Origin: Massilia sp. 9096 | Lineage (GTDB): Bacteria > Pseudomonadota > Gammaproteobacteria > Burkholderiales > Burkholderiaceae_D | Direction: 5' to 3' | DNA: 64,000 bases | NCBI RefSeq assembly: GCF_000745265.1 | Contig: NZ_JQNN01000001.1 | Location: forward strand, 4,588,001-4,652,000 | Shown here: piece after piece, positions 7,771-16,027 of the stretch | How positions within the stretch are numbered: position 1 is the stretch's first letter | How the letters are laid out: the number at the start of each line of letters is the position of its first letter | The notes under the pieces: model-generated | Databases searched by the model: none | Told to the model about the DNA's origin: nothing | The model's input: the letters and a program-made list of their open reading frames with translations, nothing else | Program-made: the position numbers and the translations under genes

Positions 7771-7790
7771 TGAAACTGGTGCCGGCTGCA
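7771..7790. repeat. attR: right 20-bp direct repeat, overlapping the tRNA-Thr 3' end
   Basis: Identical to 3140-3159. It covers the last 14 bases of the tRNA gene plus six bases beyond its 3' end. The tRNA gene stays intact here, so integration restores the tRNA. Confidence 0.85.
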
Positions 7791-7852
7791 GGACTCGAAC
7801 CCGCCACCTGATGATTACAAATCAACTGCTCTACCTGATGAGCTAAGCCGGC
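7777..7852 (-). tRNA. tRNA-Thr (anticodon TGT)
   Basis: A 76-nt cloverleaf with encoded CCA: acceptor stem GCCGGCT/AGCCGGC, D stem GCTC/GAGC, anticodon loop TTTGTAA (anticodon TGT), T stem GCGGG/CCTGC with TTCGAGT loop. The anticodon stem GTTGA/TCATC has a U-U pair at its second position. Its 3' end is the attachment site of the neighbouring element. A strong promoter lies just upstream. Confidence 0.95.
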
Positions 7853-7864
7853 AATGTGGCCAGG

Positions 7865-7891
7865 ATTATACCCTTATTTGATTCGAGTCAA
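7865..7891 (-). promoter_or_regulatory. tRNA-Thr promoter within the end of sspB
   Basis: On the minus strand TTGACT (7886-7891), a 15-bp spacer and a perfect TATAAT (7865-7870), 12 bases upstream of the mature tRNA 5' end. The -35 lies inside the last codons of sspB. The tRNA can thus be transcribed on its own or by readthrough from sspB. Confidence 0.7.
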
Positions 7892-8371
7892 CGTCGGGCG
7901 GCCACCTTTTTTCGGTGGTTCGTCGTTGTCGTCAGGTACGTGCGACACCTCGGTCAGCGAAGGCGCCGTTTTGCCGGGGACGGCGGACAGCCCAGGCGCA
8001 ACGCTGGCGGGTTCCGGCGCCGAAACCGGCGCAGGCGGCGGCGCCGTCTCGGCGGCGGTCGTGCTCACGTCGAAGGCCATGCCCTGGCCGTTTTCGTTGG
8101 CGTAGATCGCCAGCACGTTCTGCACCGGGATGTAGAGCTCGCGCGAGACGCCGTTGAAGCGGGCGCGGAAAGTGATGGCGTCATTGTCCATTTTCAGCCC
8201 GGAAGTTGCGCCGTAGCTGATGTTCAGGATGATCTCGCCTTTTTTCACGTATTCCATCGGGACCGTGGTCGCGGCGTCGACCTTGACCGCCAGGTATGGC
8301 GTGTAGCCGCTGTCCGTGCACCATTCGTAGATGGCGCGCAGTAGATACGGTTTGGTGGAAATGTCTGGCAT
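7874..8371 (-). CDS. sspB: ClpXP specificity-enhancing factor SspB
   Basis: A 165-residue protein that starts with MPDISTKPYLLRAIYEWC, followed by TPYLAVKVDA and GEIILNISYGATSGLKM, all typical of the SspB fold that binds ssrA-tagged substrates and delivers them to ClpXP in the cytoplasm. The C-terminal half is a Pro/Ala/Glu-rich flexible linker ending in a short basic tail (GGRPTLTRIK), the usual ClpX-tethering element. It lies directly after sspA in the order petABC-sspA-sspB, which is common in betaproteobacteria. Confidence 0.93.
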   Translation of the reverse strand: MPDISTKPYLLRAIYEWCTDSGYTPYLAVKVDAATTVPMEYVKKGEIILNISYGATSGLKMDNDAITFRARFNGVSRELYIPVQNVLAIYANENGQGMAFDVSTTAAETAPPPAPVSAPEPASVAPGLSAVPGKTAPSLTEVSHVPDDNDEPPKKGGRPTLTRIK

Positions 8372-8471
8372 GTTCAGGTTCGCGGATTGAAACAGTTGTT
8401 ACACGCCAGTGTACTTCGATTCGCCGTGGCGCGTCGAAGACTGGCGTGCAACGGTGTCGCAGCTGTCAGGC

Positions 8472-9083
8472 TTAGCGGCGCATCACCTTTTCGGATGGGG
8501 TCAGCGCTTCGATGTAGGCCGGACGCGAGAAGATGCGCTCGGCGTACTTCATCAGCGGGGCCGCCGTCTTCGACAGTTCGATGCCGTAGTGGTCCAGGCG
8601 CCAGAGCAGCGGGGCGATCGCCACGTCCAGCATCGAGAACTCGTCGCCGAGCATGTACTTGTTCTTCAGGAACAGCGGGGCCAGCGTGGTCAGGCGATCG
8701 CGAATTTCGGCGCGGGCCCGGTCGTGGCTCTTGTCGGTGACCTTGCTGCGTTCGTTCTCGAGGGTGTTCACGTGCACGAACAGCTCTTTCTCGAAGTTGA
8801 ACAGCATCAGGCGGGCGCGCGCGCGCATCAGCGGATCCGCCGGCATCAGCTGCGGATGCGGGAAGCGCTCGTCGATGTACTCGTTGATGATGTTCGATTC
8901 GTACAGGATCAGCTCGCGTTCGACCAGGATCGGCACCTGGCCGTACGGGTTCATCGTCGAGATGTCCTCGGGCTTGTTGAACAGGTCCACGTCGCGCACC
9001 TCGAAGTCCATGCCCTTTTCGAACAGGACCAGGCGGCAGCGCTGAGAGAATGGGCACGTGGTGCCGGAATAGAGAACCATCAT
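8472..9083 (-). CDS. sspA: Stringent starvation protein A (GST fold)
   Basis: A 203-residue glutathione S-transferase-fold protein. The N-terminal thioredoxin-like domain has LYSGTTCPFSQRCRLVLFEKG and the NPYGQVPILVERELILYES region; the C-terminal helical domain follows. SspA associates with RNA polymerase and acts in starvation and stress responses rather than as a transferase. The first of two adjacent ATGs is used; AAGGA lies about ten bases upstream. It follows petC on the same strand with an 88-base gap, and precedes sspB. Confidence 0.92.
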   Translation of the reverse strand: MMVLYSGTTCPFSQRCRLVLFEKGMDFEVRDVDLFNKPEDISTMNPYGQVPILVERELILYESNIINEYIDERFPHPQLMPADPLMRARARLMLFNFEKELFVHVNTLENERSKVTDKSHDRARAEIRDRLTTLAPLFLKNKYMLGDEFSMLDVAIAPLLWRLDHYGIELSKTAAPLMKYAERIFSRPAYIEALTPSEKVMRR

Positions 9084-9171
9084 GGTTTATAGTTCCTTCA
9101 AGAAACAAAGGGGTGAAGCCGACGGCTCACCCCAAGATAATATTGCCCGCATTATAACCGGGCAAATCAAA

Positions 9172-9933
9172 TCACTTTACGTCTTTCCAGTACGAAGCAT
9201 TCAAACGCCAGGCCAAAAACACGAAAAACGTGAGAAAAATCAACACTACGACCCCCAGGCGCTTGCGCGTCTCGCGTGCCGGCTCCGCCATCCAGTCCAT
9301 GTAGGCGACCAGGTCGGCCACTTGCTCGTCGAACTGCGCCGGCGTCAAGCTGCCTTTGCTGACCTGCTCGAAGCCGTCGAAACGGTGGATTTTCTTGCCC
9401 GGCTCATGCGGATCGGCTTCCTCGACCATCCTGGCCGTGCGCACGCCCTGCAGCTGCCACAGCACGTGCGGCATGGCGACGTTCGGCACGACCATGTTGT
9501 TCCAGCCGGTCGGACGGGTGTCGTCCTTGTAGAAAGTGCGCAGGTAGGTGTAGATGTAGTCGGCGCCCGAACCCTTTTCGGAAGCGCGGGCGCGCACGAT
9601 CACGGAGAGGTCGGGCGGCACCGCGCCGAACCAGGCTTTCGCGTCCGCCGGACGCAATGCGACGTTCATCAGGTCGCCCACTTTCTCTCCCGAGAACAGC
9701 AGGTTGTTCTTGATCTGGTCTTCACTCAAGCCCAGATCCCGCAGGCGATTGTAGCGCATCGCGGATGCCGAATGACAGTTCAGACAGTAGTTCACGAACA
9801 GCTTGGCGCCGTTTTGCAGCGAGCCGATGTCGCTGCGTTCCGGCGCGCGGTCGTACTGGAATTCTTCTTCGCTGGCGAGCGCGAGTCCCGGCAACAGGGC
9901 CAGGATCGCGAGCATTTTTTTTGCAGACATCAT
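9172..9933 (-). CDS. petC: Cytochrome c1 of the bc1 complex
   Basis: A signal peptide (MMSAKKMLAILALLPGLALA) leads to a c-type haem domain with CLNCH, and a C-terminal membrane anchor (VVVLIFLTFFVFLAW) with a short cytoplasmic tail. It passes electrons from the Rieske protein to soluble cytochrome c in the periplasm. An open frame extends into petB, but the start at 9933 is preferred because AAAGGA lies five bases upstream and the signal peptide begins there; the next ATG (9930) is equally possible. It is the last gene of petA-petB-petC. Confidence 0.93.
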   Translation of the reverse strand: MMSAKKMLAILALLPGLALASEEEFQYDRAPERSDIGSLQNGAKLFVNYCLNCHSASAMRYNRLRDLGLSEDQIKNNLLFSGEKVGDLMNVALRPADAKAWFGAVPPDLSVIVRARASEKGSGADYIYTYLRTFYKDDTRPTGWNNMVVPNVAMPHVLWQLQGVRTARMVEEADPHEPGKKIHRFDGFEQVSKGSLTPAQFDEQVADLVAYMDWMAEPARETRKRLGVVVLIFLTFFVFLAWRLNASYWKDVK

Positions 9934-9959
9934 GATCGTCCTTTGGCTGGATTCCGGAA

Positions 9960-11372
9960 TCAATGCGGCGTGAAGGTGACACGGTTCGGGACCGGCTTGA
10001 AGCGGCCCATCGTGCTCCACCATGGCATCAGCAGGAAGAAGCTAAAGTACAGCAGCGTGCACAGCTGCGCGATCAGGGTCGAGGTCGGCTGGGGCGGCTT
10101 GGTGCCCAGGTAGCCGAGCGTCAGGAAGGCCACGAAGAACACGCCGTACACGGTCTTGTGCCAGCTCGGACGGTAGCGGATCGACTTGACCGGTGATTGA
10201 TCCAGCCAGGGCAGCAGGGCCAGGATCACGACGGCCGAGCCGAACAGGACCACGCCCCAGAACTTCGCCTCCAGCGTCAGCATGCCGATCTCGATCAGCA
10301 CGGCCAGCACGGTGATGCCGACCTTGGCCTTGTACGACAGGCGCGAGCGCAGCCAGATGAAGATGACGTAGGCGGCGATGCCGGCCATCACGACCCAGAT
10401 GAAGTCGGACGTGGTGGCGCGCAACACGGAATAGAACGGCGTGAAGTACCAGGTCGGGGCGATCTCGCCGGGCGTCTTGAGCGAGTCGGCCGGCAGGAAA
10501 TTGTTGTGCTCCAGGAAGAAGCCGCCCATCTCGGGTGCGAAGAACACGACCGCGCTGTAGATCAGCAGGAAGCACGAGACGCCGAACAGGTCCTTGGTGG
10601 TGTAGTAGGGATGCGAGGGAATCGTGTCGACGCCATGGCCGTCCGGGCCCAGGTTTTCCTTGACCTCGATGCCGTCCGGGTTGTTCGAGCCGACTTCGTG
10701 CAACGCCACCAGGTGCGCTGCGACCAGGCCCAGCAGCACCAGCGGGATCGCGATCACGTGGAAAGCGAAGAAGCGGTTCAGGGTCGCATCGGAGACCACG
10801 TAGTCGCCGCGGATCCACAGCGACAGGTCGGGACCGATCACGGGGATGGCGGAAAACAGATTGACGATCACCTGGGCGCCCCAGTACGACATCTGGCCCC
10901 ACGGCAGCAGGTAGCCGAAGAAGGCCTCGGCCATCAGGCACAGGAAGATCGCGAAGCCGAACAGCCAGATCAGTTCGCGCGGCTTGCGGTACGAGCCGTA
11001 CAGCAGGGCGCGCGTCATGTGCAGGTAGACCACGATGAAGAAGGCCGAGGCGCCGGTCGAGTGCATGTAGCGCACCAGCCAGCCCCACGAGACGTCGCGC
11101 ATGATGTTGGTTTCGACCGAATAGAAGGCCAGGCCGGCATCCGGCTTGTAGTACATCGTCAGGAAGATGCCGGTGACGATCTGCAGCACCAGGATCACCA
11201 TCGCCAGCGAGCCGAACAGGTACCAGATGTTGAAGTTCTTCGGTGCGTGATACTTGCCCCACTGGTCGTTCCACAGCTTGGACAGTGGAAAACGGTCGTC
11301 GACCCAGGCCAGCGCCTTCCGGCTTTTCGGTGCGTCGGCGGGGAGTTCGGTTTCCTTGAACGCTGCGCCCAT
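9960..11372 (-). CDS. petB: Cytochrome b of the bc1 complex
   Basis: A 470-residue integral membrane protein. The first four helices carry the haem ligand histidines (for example in YMHSTGASAFFI and FHVIAIPLVLLGLVAAHL), the Qo-site motif appears as PEMGGFFLEHNNF in place of the canonical PEWY, and further helices follow to the C-terminus. It oxidises ubiquinol in the inner membrane and carries the Q cycle. The N-terminal ~35 residues are hydrophilic. It abuts petA (one gene ends at 11373, the next starts at 11372), so they are cotranscribed and probably translationally coupled. Confidence 0.95.
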   Translation of the reverse strand: MGAAFKETELPADAPKSRKALAWVDDRFPLSKLWNDQWGKYHAPKNFNIWYLFGSLAMVILVLQIVTGIFLTMYYKPDAGLAFYSVETNIMRDVSWGWLVRYMHSTGASAFFIVVYLHMTRALLYGSYRKPRELIWLFGFAIFLCLMAEAFFGYLLPWGQMSYWGAQVIVNLFSAIPVIGPDLSLWIRGDYVVSDATLNRFFAFHVIAIPLVLLGLVAAHLVALHEVGSNNPDGIEVKENLGPDGHGVDTIPSHPYYTTKDLFGVSCFLLIYSAVVFFAPEMGGFFLEHNNFLPADSLKTPGEIAPTWYFTPFYSVLRATTSDFIWVVMAGIAAYVIFIWLRSRLSYKAKVGITVLAVLIEIGMLTLEAKFWGVVLFGSAVVILALLPWLDQSPVKSIRYRPSWHKTVYGVFFVAFLTLGYLGTKPPQPTSTLIAQLCTLLYFSFFLLMPWWSTMGRFKPVPNRVTFTPH

Positions 11373-11987
11373 TTACGCCTCCCCTTTTTCGTCTTTGCCG
11401 ATCACGATCTTGTTTTCCGCCAGGTACATGTACGGAGGAATATCGAGATTCATCGGCGCCGGCTTGTTCTTGAACACGCGCGCCGACAAGTCGAAGGTGG
11501 AGCCGTGGCAAGGGCACAGGAAGCCGCCGCGCCAGTCGTCCGGCAGGTTGGGTTGGGCGCCTTCGGCGAAACGCGCCGAGGGCGAGCAGCCGAGGTGGGT
11601 GCAGATCCCGACCGCTACCAGCACGTCCTTGTGCTCCTTGCGGGCACGGAATTCGTTCTTGGCGTAGTCCGGCGTCGGCAGCTGGTAGGGCTTGTCGGAG
11701 TTGGGGTCCGCCAGCTCGGCATCGTTTTTCGGCAAGGTAGCCAGCATTTCCGGGGTGCGGCGCAAGATCCACACCGGTTTGCCGCGCCATTCCACCACTT
11801 TCATTTCGCCTGGCTTGACGTCGGAGATGTCCACTTCGACCGGAGCGCCGGCCGCTTTCGCTCGTTCGGAGGGCTGTAAGGTACTGACCAGGACCCCGGC
11901 CGTTGAAACACCGACAACGCCACCCGCCGCGCATGTAGCCACGAGCAAGCCTCGCCGGCCTGAATCGACCCGCTTCTCATTACTCAT
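11373..11987 (-). CDS. petA: Rieske iron-sulfur protein of the bc1 complex
   Basis: A 204-residue protein with a twin-arginine type leader (RRGLLVATCAAGGVVGV), which also serves as membrane anchor, and the 2Fe-2S ligand boxes CTHLGC and CPCHGS. A longer frame is open upstream to 12413, but the ATG at 11987 has GGAG five bases upstream and gives the normal N-terminus. It is the first gene of petABC. Confidence 0.95.
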   Translation of the reverse strand: MSNEKRVDSGRRGLLVATCAAGGVVGVSTAGVLVSTLQPSERAKAAGAPVEVDISDVKPGEMKVVEWRGKPVWILRRTPEMLATLPKNDAELADPNSDKPYQLPTPDYAKNEFRARKEHKDVLVAVGICTHLGCSPSARFAEGAQPNLPDDWRGGFLCPCHGSTFDLSARVFKNKPAPMNLDIPPYMYLAENKIVIGKDEKGEA

Positions 11988-12072
11988 ACCAACTCCATTC
12001 GTCAAAAGCGAAACGCGAAATGTTGCAATGCAATGCGTTGCAAACAGGTAAAAGCCTTTTATGCAACAATCG

Positions 12073-12101
12073 ATTATATGTGAACAGTTTTGCAAATTAA
12101 A
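12073..12101 (-). promoter_or_regulatory. Likely petABC promoter
   Basis: A perfect TATAAT on the minus strand (12073-12078) lies 85 bases upstream of the petA ATG, with a poor -35 (TTTAAT, 12096-12101) 17 bp away. The -10 match is the main support. Confidence 0.4.
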
Positions 12102-12246
12102 GAAAAAATCATCCCGCACTTCTGACCCCATCCAAGCATGCATTTTGGATTTGTGAGGCGAATTGCGCGCCGCGTTCGCTCGGGCGGGACCGTACGGCTT
12201 TCCTGTATCATCGGCACGGTGTGTCCAAGACGACAAGGGGAGGCGG

Positions 12247-12684
12247 ATGGCGATGTTGGAAGAATTCAAGAAGTTCGCGATGAAGGGCAACGTGGTCGAC
12301 CTGGCGGTCGGCGTGATCATCGGCGGCGCGTTCGGACGCATCGTCGATTCGCTGGTGCAGGACGTGATCATGCCGCCGGTCGGCAAGCTGTTCGGCGGCC
12401 TCGACTTTGCCAATTACTACATCCCGCTCAACGGTCAGCATTACGGCTTGCCGCTGGCCGAGGCCAAGAAGGCCGGCGCCGTGCTGGCCTACGGTAACTT
12501 CCTGACGATCCTGCTGAACTTCCTGATCCTGGCCTTCGTCATCTTCCAGATGGTGCGCCTGATGAACCGGCTGCGCAGCCCCTTCCATCACGAGATGGAC
12601 GAGGCGCCGGTCGCGCCGCCACCGCCGCCGGAAGACATCGTGCTGCTGCGCGAGATCCGCGACGCCCTGAAAAACCGCTCTTAA
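12247..12684 (+). CDS. mscL: Large-conductance mechanosensitive channel MscL
   Basis: A 145-residue protein matching MscL end to end: N-terminal amphipathic helix ([12 protein letters not shown]), the first membrane helix [21 protein letters not shown], a periplasmic loop, the second helix [19 protein letters not shown], and the cytoplasmic helix ending [14 protein letters not shown]. It opens under membrane tension in hypo-osmotic shock. GGGGAGG lies three bases before the ATG at 12247 and nine before the one at 12253; either could be used. Upstream codons in the frame (from 12163) do not look like protein. Confidence 0.93.
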   Translation: MAMLEEFKKFAMKGNVVDLAVGVIIGGAFGRIVDSLVQDVIMPPVGKLFGGLDFANYYIPLNGQHYGLPLAEAKKAGAVLAYGNFLTILLNFLILAFVIFQMVRLMNRLRSPFHHEMDEAPVAPPPPPEDIVLLREIRDALKNRS

Positions 12685-12705
12685 AACCAACTCCGGTCGA
12701 CCTCC

Positions 12706-13854
12706 ATGCGCCGTTTCTGGCTCCTGTTTGCGCAAACCGTCACGATCGCGCTCGGCATTTACGTCGTGGTCGCGGCGCTGCGGCCGGCGTGGCTGGGACG
12801 CGCGCCGGTGCAGGTCGGCATCGGCCCGGACCATGCGGTGCCGATGCTGCAGACGCCGGCCGGCTCGAGCGCCTCCGGCAGCTACCGCGACGCCGCCGGC
12901 CGCGCCATGCCGGCCGTGGTCAACATCCTGACCAGCAAGGCCATGCACGAGGCCCATCCGCTATTGAAAGACCCGTTTTTCAAGCGCTTTTTCGGCGACA
13001 AGATGCCGCCGCAGGAACAGATGGCCAGCCTCGGCTCGGGCGTGATCGTCAGCGGCGAAGGCTATATCCTGACCAATTTCCACGTGGTAGAGGGGGCCGA
13101 CGAGATCGAGGTCGGCCTGGCCGATGGCCGCAAGGCGCCGGCCAGCGTGGTCGGCACCGACCCCGAAACCGACCTGGCCGTGATCCGCATCAAGGAAAAA
13201 AACCTGCCGGTGATCGTGCTGGGCGATCCGGACAAGGCGCGCGTCGGCGACGTCGTGCTGGCGATCGGCAACCCGTTCGGCGTCGGCCAGACTGTCACGC
13301 TGGGCATCATCTCCGCGCTGGGCCGCAACAACCTGCACATCAACCATTTCGAGAATTTCATCCAGACCGACGCTGCGATCAATTTCGGCAACTCGGGCGG
13401 CGCGCTGGTCGACACGCGCGGCAACCTGCTCGGGATTAACTCGGCGATCTATTCGCAGACCGGTGGCTCGGTCGGTATTGGTTTCGCGATTCCGGTGTCG
13501 ACGGCCAAGACCGTGCTCGATTCGATCATCCAGCACGGCCAGGTGGTGCGCGGCTGGATCGGCGTGGAATCGCAGGACATCACGCCCGAGCTGGCCGACA
13601 ATTTCGGCCTGGGCCGCGACCATGGCGCGATCATCGCCGGCGTGGTGCGCGGCGGACCGGCCGACCGCGCCGGCATGCGGCCGGGCGACATCCTGGTGGC
13701 GGTACAGGGCAAGAAGGTGACCAGCACCAGCGACATGATGAATTTTATTGCCGCGCTGCCGCCCGGCGGCAAGGCCCGCCTGACCGTGATGCGCAAGAAC
13801 CACGAATCCACGCTCGACGTCACGATCGGACGGCGACCGCGCCAGACCCCATAA
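12706..13854 (+). CDS. DegS/HtrA-type periplasmic serine protease
   Basis: A 382-residue protein with an N-terminal membrane anchor (LLFAQTVTIALGIYVVVAAL), a trypsin-like domain with His126 (TNFHVVEG), Asp156 (ETDLAVI) and Ser230 (GNSGGALVD), and a single PDZ domain (about 285-375). One PDZ and a retained anchor fit DegS/AlgW, which senses misfolded porins and cleaves an anti-sigma factor, rather than DegP with two PDZ domains. No rseA/rpoE genes lie nearby, so the substrate is unknown. It follows mscL by 21 bases. Confidence 0.88.
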   Translation: MRRFWLLFAQTVTIALGIYVVVAALRPAWLGRAPVQVGIGPDHAVPMLQTPAGSSASGSYRDAAGRAMPAVVNILTSKAMHEAHPLLKDPFFKRFFGDKMPPQEQMASLGSGVIVSGEGYILTNFHVVEGADEIEVGLADGRKAPASVVGTDPETDLAVIRIKEKNLPVIVLGDPDKARVGDVVLAIGNPFGVGQTVTLGIISALGRNNLHINHFENFIQTDAAINFGNSGGALVDTRGNLLGINSAIYSQTGGSVGIGFAIPVSTAKTVLDSIIQHGQVVRGWIGVESQDITPELADNFGLGRDHGAIIAGVVRGGPADRAGMRPGDILVAVQGKKVTSTSDMMNFIAALPPGGKARLTVMRKNHESTLDVTIGRRPRQTP

Positions 13855-13869
13855 ATCGATTGGAGCCCC

Positions 13870-14565
13870 ATGCACCTGCACGACCTCACGCAGTTCCTGA
13901 GCGAACTCAAGGAGAACAACAACCGGCCCTGGTTCTTGTGGAACAAGCCGCGCTATGACATTTTGCGGGCCGAGTTCGCGGATGTGCTGGCTCAGTTGAT
14001 TCGTGAACTCGGCAAGTTCGACCCGGCCGTGGGCGCCTGCAATCCGAAAAAGGCGATGTTCCGCTTCCAGCGCGACACCCGCTTCGCCAACGACAAGACG
14101 CCGTATAAAACCCATTTCTCGGCCGGTATCGCGCCGGGCGACAAGCGCCGCCCGAGCGCAGGCGCCGGGCCGACCTATTATTTTCACATCGAAGCCAACG
14201 GTACGCTGCTGCTCGGGGCCGGCGAATACCTGCCGCCGGCCCCGCGTTTGAAAGCGATCCGCGAGCACGTCGTCAACGATGCGACAGGTTTTGCCAAAAT
14301 GTTGAAGAATAAACATCTGCGCGAGACCTACGGCGACCTGCGCCATGACGAAGGAAAATTGCAGCGCCCGCCGAAAGGCTTCGATCCGGATCATCCGCTG
14401 ATCGATTACCTGAAGCTGAAAAGTTATTTCGTCTGGAAAGAGGTGCCGCTCGACCTGAGTGCGCCGGATAAGCTGGTGCCGCAGCTCGCGCAAGGCTTCA
14501 AGGACGCGTTCGCGCTGGTCACCTGGCTGCGCAGCGTGCCTGAAACGTTCGAGGACACAGAATAA
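13870..14565 (+). CDS. DUF2461 (TIGR02453) family protein
   Basis: A 231-residue protein that fits the TIGR02453/DUF2461 family: FLSELKENNNRPWFLWNKPRYD at the start, the middle motif FRFQRDTRFANDKTPYKTHFSA, and YFHIEANGTLLLGAGEY. The family is widespread in bacteria and has no settled function. No signal peptide or membrane segment is seen. It starts 15 bases after the protease gene and is probably cotranscribed with it. Confidence 0.85.
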   Translation: MHLHDLTQFLSELKENNNRPWFLWNKPRYDILRAEFADVLAQLIRELGKFDPAVGACNPKKAMFRFQRDTRFANDKTPYKTHFSAGIAPGDKRRPSAGAGPTYYFHIEANGTLLLGAGEYLPPAPRLKAIREHVVNDATGFAKMLKNKHLRETYGDLRHDEGKLQRPPKGFDPDHPLIDYLKLKSYFVWKEVPLDLSAPDKLVPQLAQGFKDAFALVTWLRSVPETFEDTE

Positions 14566-14592
14566 GAGGTTTCGGCCTCGGGAGAGAAAACA

Positions 14593-14970
14593 ATGGCTTT
14601 ACAACATGCACGCTCGGGTGAACGGATCGAACTGCGCCGCGGCGAGGACGATATCGCCAACTTCACGTCGATCGCCCTGATCAAGACCGATCACATGGAG
14701 CTGATCCGGCTCGTGCTGCCCAAGGAAAAGCCGATGCCGGAGCACTACGTCGAGGGCGAGATGACCTTGCTGTGCCTGGAAGGCGAGATCGCGTTCGACG
14801 CGCACGGCAAAACCACCGTGCTGCAGCCGAACGAGATGGTCTACCTGGCCGCGGGCGAACCGCACGCGATCCGCGCCAACCAGGATGCAGTCGCGCTGAT
14901 GACCATCCTGCTGCACCCGGGCGACAACAGCGGCGGTCCGACCCACAAGCCGAACACGTCGGCGGCGTAA
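14593..14970 (+). CDS. Cupin domain protein
   Basis: A 125-residue single-domain cupin: the first motif lies around MPEHYVEGEMTLLCLEGEI and the second around EMVYLAAGEPHAIRA. Two His (in PEHY and EPHAI) and one Glu could ligate a metal. Small cupins of this sort bind small molecules or act on them; no substrate is evident. GGAGAG upstream serves as the ribosome-binding site. It ends eight bases before the convergent gpsA. Confidence 0.8.
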   Translation: MALQHARSGERIELRRGEDDIANFTSIALIKTDHMELIRLVLPKEKPMPEHYVEGEMTLLCLEGEIAFDAHGKTTVLQPNEMVYLAAGEPHAIRANQDAVALMTILLHPGDNSGGPTHKPNTSAA

Positions 14971-14977
14971 AAAAACG

Positions 14978-16015
14978 TCAGGCCAGCTCGTTGCGCGGAT
15001 CGCGCGCGAGCAGGCGGGCCACCATGTCGGGGGCGGAATCGCCGTCGAACAGCACGCCGGCCACCGCATGGGTGATCGGCATGTCCACGCCCAGGCGCGT
15101 CGACAAATCGCGCACGGCCTTGGCGCACGGCACGCCTTCGGCCACGTGACCGAGTTCCTTGACGATGGTGTCCAGCGGTTTGCCCTGCGCCAGCGCCAGG
15201 CCGACACGGCGGTTGCGCGACAGGTCGCCGGTGCAGGTGAGGATCAGGTCGCCCATGCCGGTCAGCCCCATGAAGGTGCCGGCCTGGCCGCCCAGCGCCA
15301 GACCCAGGCGCGTGATTTCCGCCAGGCCGCGCGTGATCAGCGCGGCGCGCGCGTTCAAGCCCAGGCCGAGGCCATCGGCGGCGCCGGTGGCGATCGCCAG
15401 GATATTTTTGACGGCGCCGCCGACTTCGACGCCGACCATGTCGTTGCAGGCATACACGCGGATATTGTTGCCGTGCACCAGCGACACCACGCGCTCGCGC
15501 AGTTCGCCCGTTTCGGACGCCACGGTCAGCGCACACGGCAGGCCGCGCGCCACTTCCTGCGCGAACGACGGTCCGGACAGGGCTGCGCCGGCGACGCCGT
15601 CGCCGAGCACCGCGCGCACCACCTGGTGCGGCAGCAGGCCGGTATCGTATTCAAACCCCTTGCACAGCCAGACGATGTTGGGAATCGGCCGGCCCTTGAG
15701 CTGCTCCAGCAGCGGACGCAGTCCGGCCACCGGGCAGGCCGCGATCAGCAGCGGCGTCGCGCCTGCGCCGGCGCCGGCGCCGGTGACGTGGGCCAGCGCC
15801 TGCTCGAAATCGGCCGTGACCTGCAGCCCGGCGGGAAACGGGAAGCCCGGCAGGTAGGCGGGGTTTTCGCCGGCGTCGGCGGACGCCTTCATCTGGTTCG
15901 GATTGCGTCCCCACAGCCGGACGTCGTGGCGTGCGGCCAGCGCGATCGCGACGGCGGTGCCCCAGGCGCCGGCGCCGAGGACGGTGATGTTCTGTGCTTG
16001 TTTAGCTTCGTGCAT
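14978..16015 (-). CDS. gpsA: NAD(P)-dependent glycerol-3-phosphate dehydrogenase
   Basis: A 345-residue protein with a Rossmann motif VLGAGAWGTAVAIALA at the N-terminus, the NPAYLPG substrate-loop region, LSGPSFAQEVARGLP and the catalytic Lys segment GGAVKNILAIATG. It makes sn-glycerol 3-phosphate from dihydroxyacetone phosphate for phospholipid synthesis. It lies downstream of secB and an SH3 gene on the same strand; secB-gpsA proximity is common in proteobacteria. Confidence 0.94.
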   Translation of the reverse strand: MHEAKQAQNITVLGAGAWGTAVAIALAARHDVRLWGRNPNQMKASADAGENPAYLPGFPFPAGLQVTADFEQALAHVTGAGAGAGATPLLIAACPVAGLRPLLEQLKGRPIPNIVWLCKGFEYDTGLLPHQVVRAVLGDGVAGAALSGPSFAQEVARGLPCALTVASETGELRERVVSLVHGNNIRVYACNDMVGVEVGGAVKNILAIATGAADGLGLGLNARAALITRGLAEITRLGLALGGQAGTFMGLTGMGDLILTCTGDLSRNRRVGLALAQGKPLDTIVKELGHVAEGVPCAKAVRDLSTRLGVDMPITHAVAGVLFDGDSAPDMVARLLARDPRNELA

Positions 16016-16027
16016 GGGAAGGATGGG

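Noticed and set aside
10042..11934. A 630-codon minus-strand frame over petB and petA
   Set aside because: It runs in another frame of two certain cytochrome bc1 genes and has no domain of its own.
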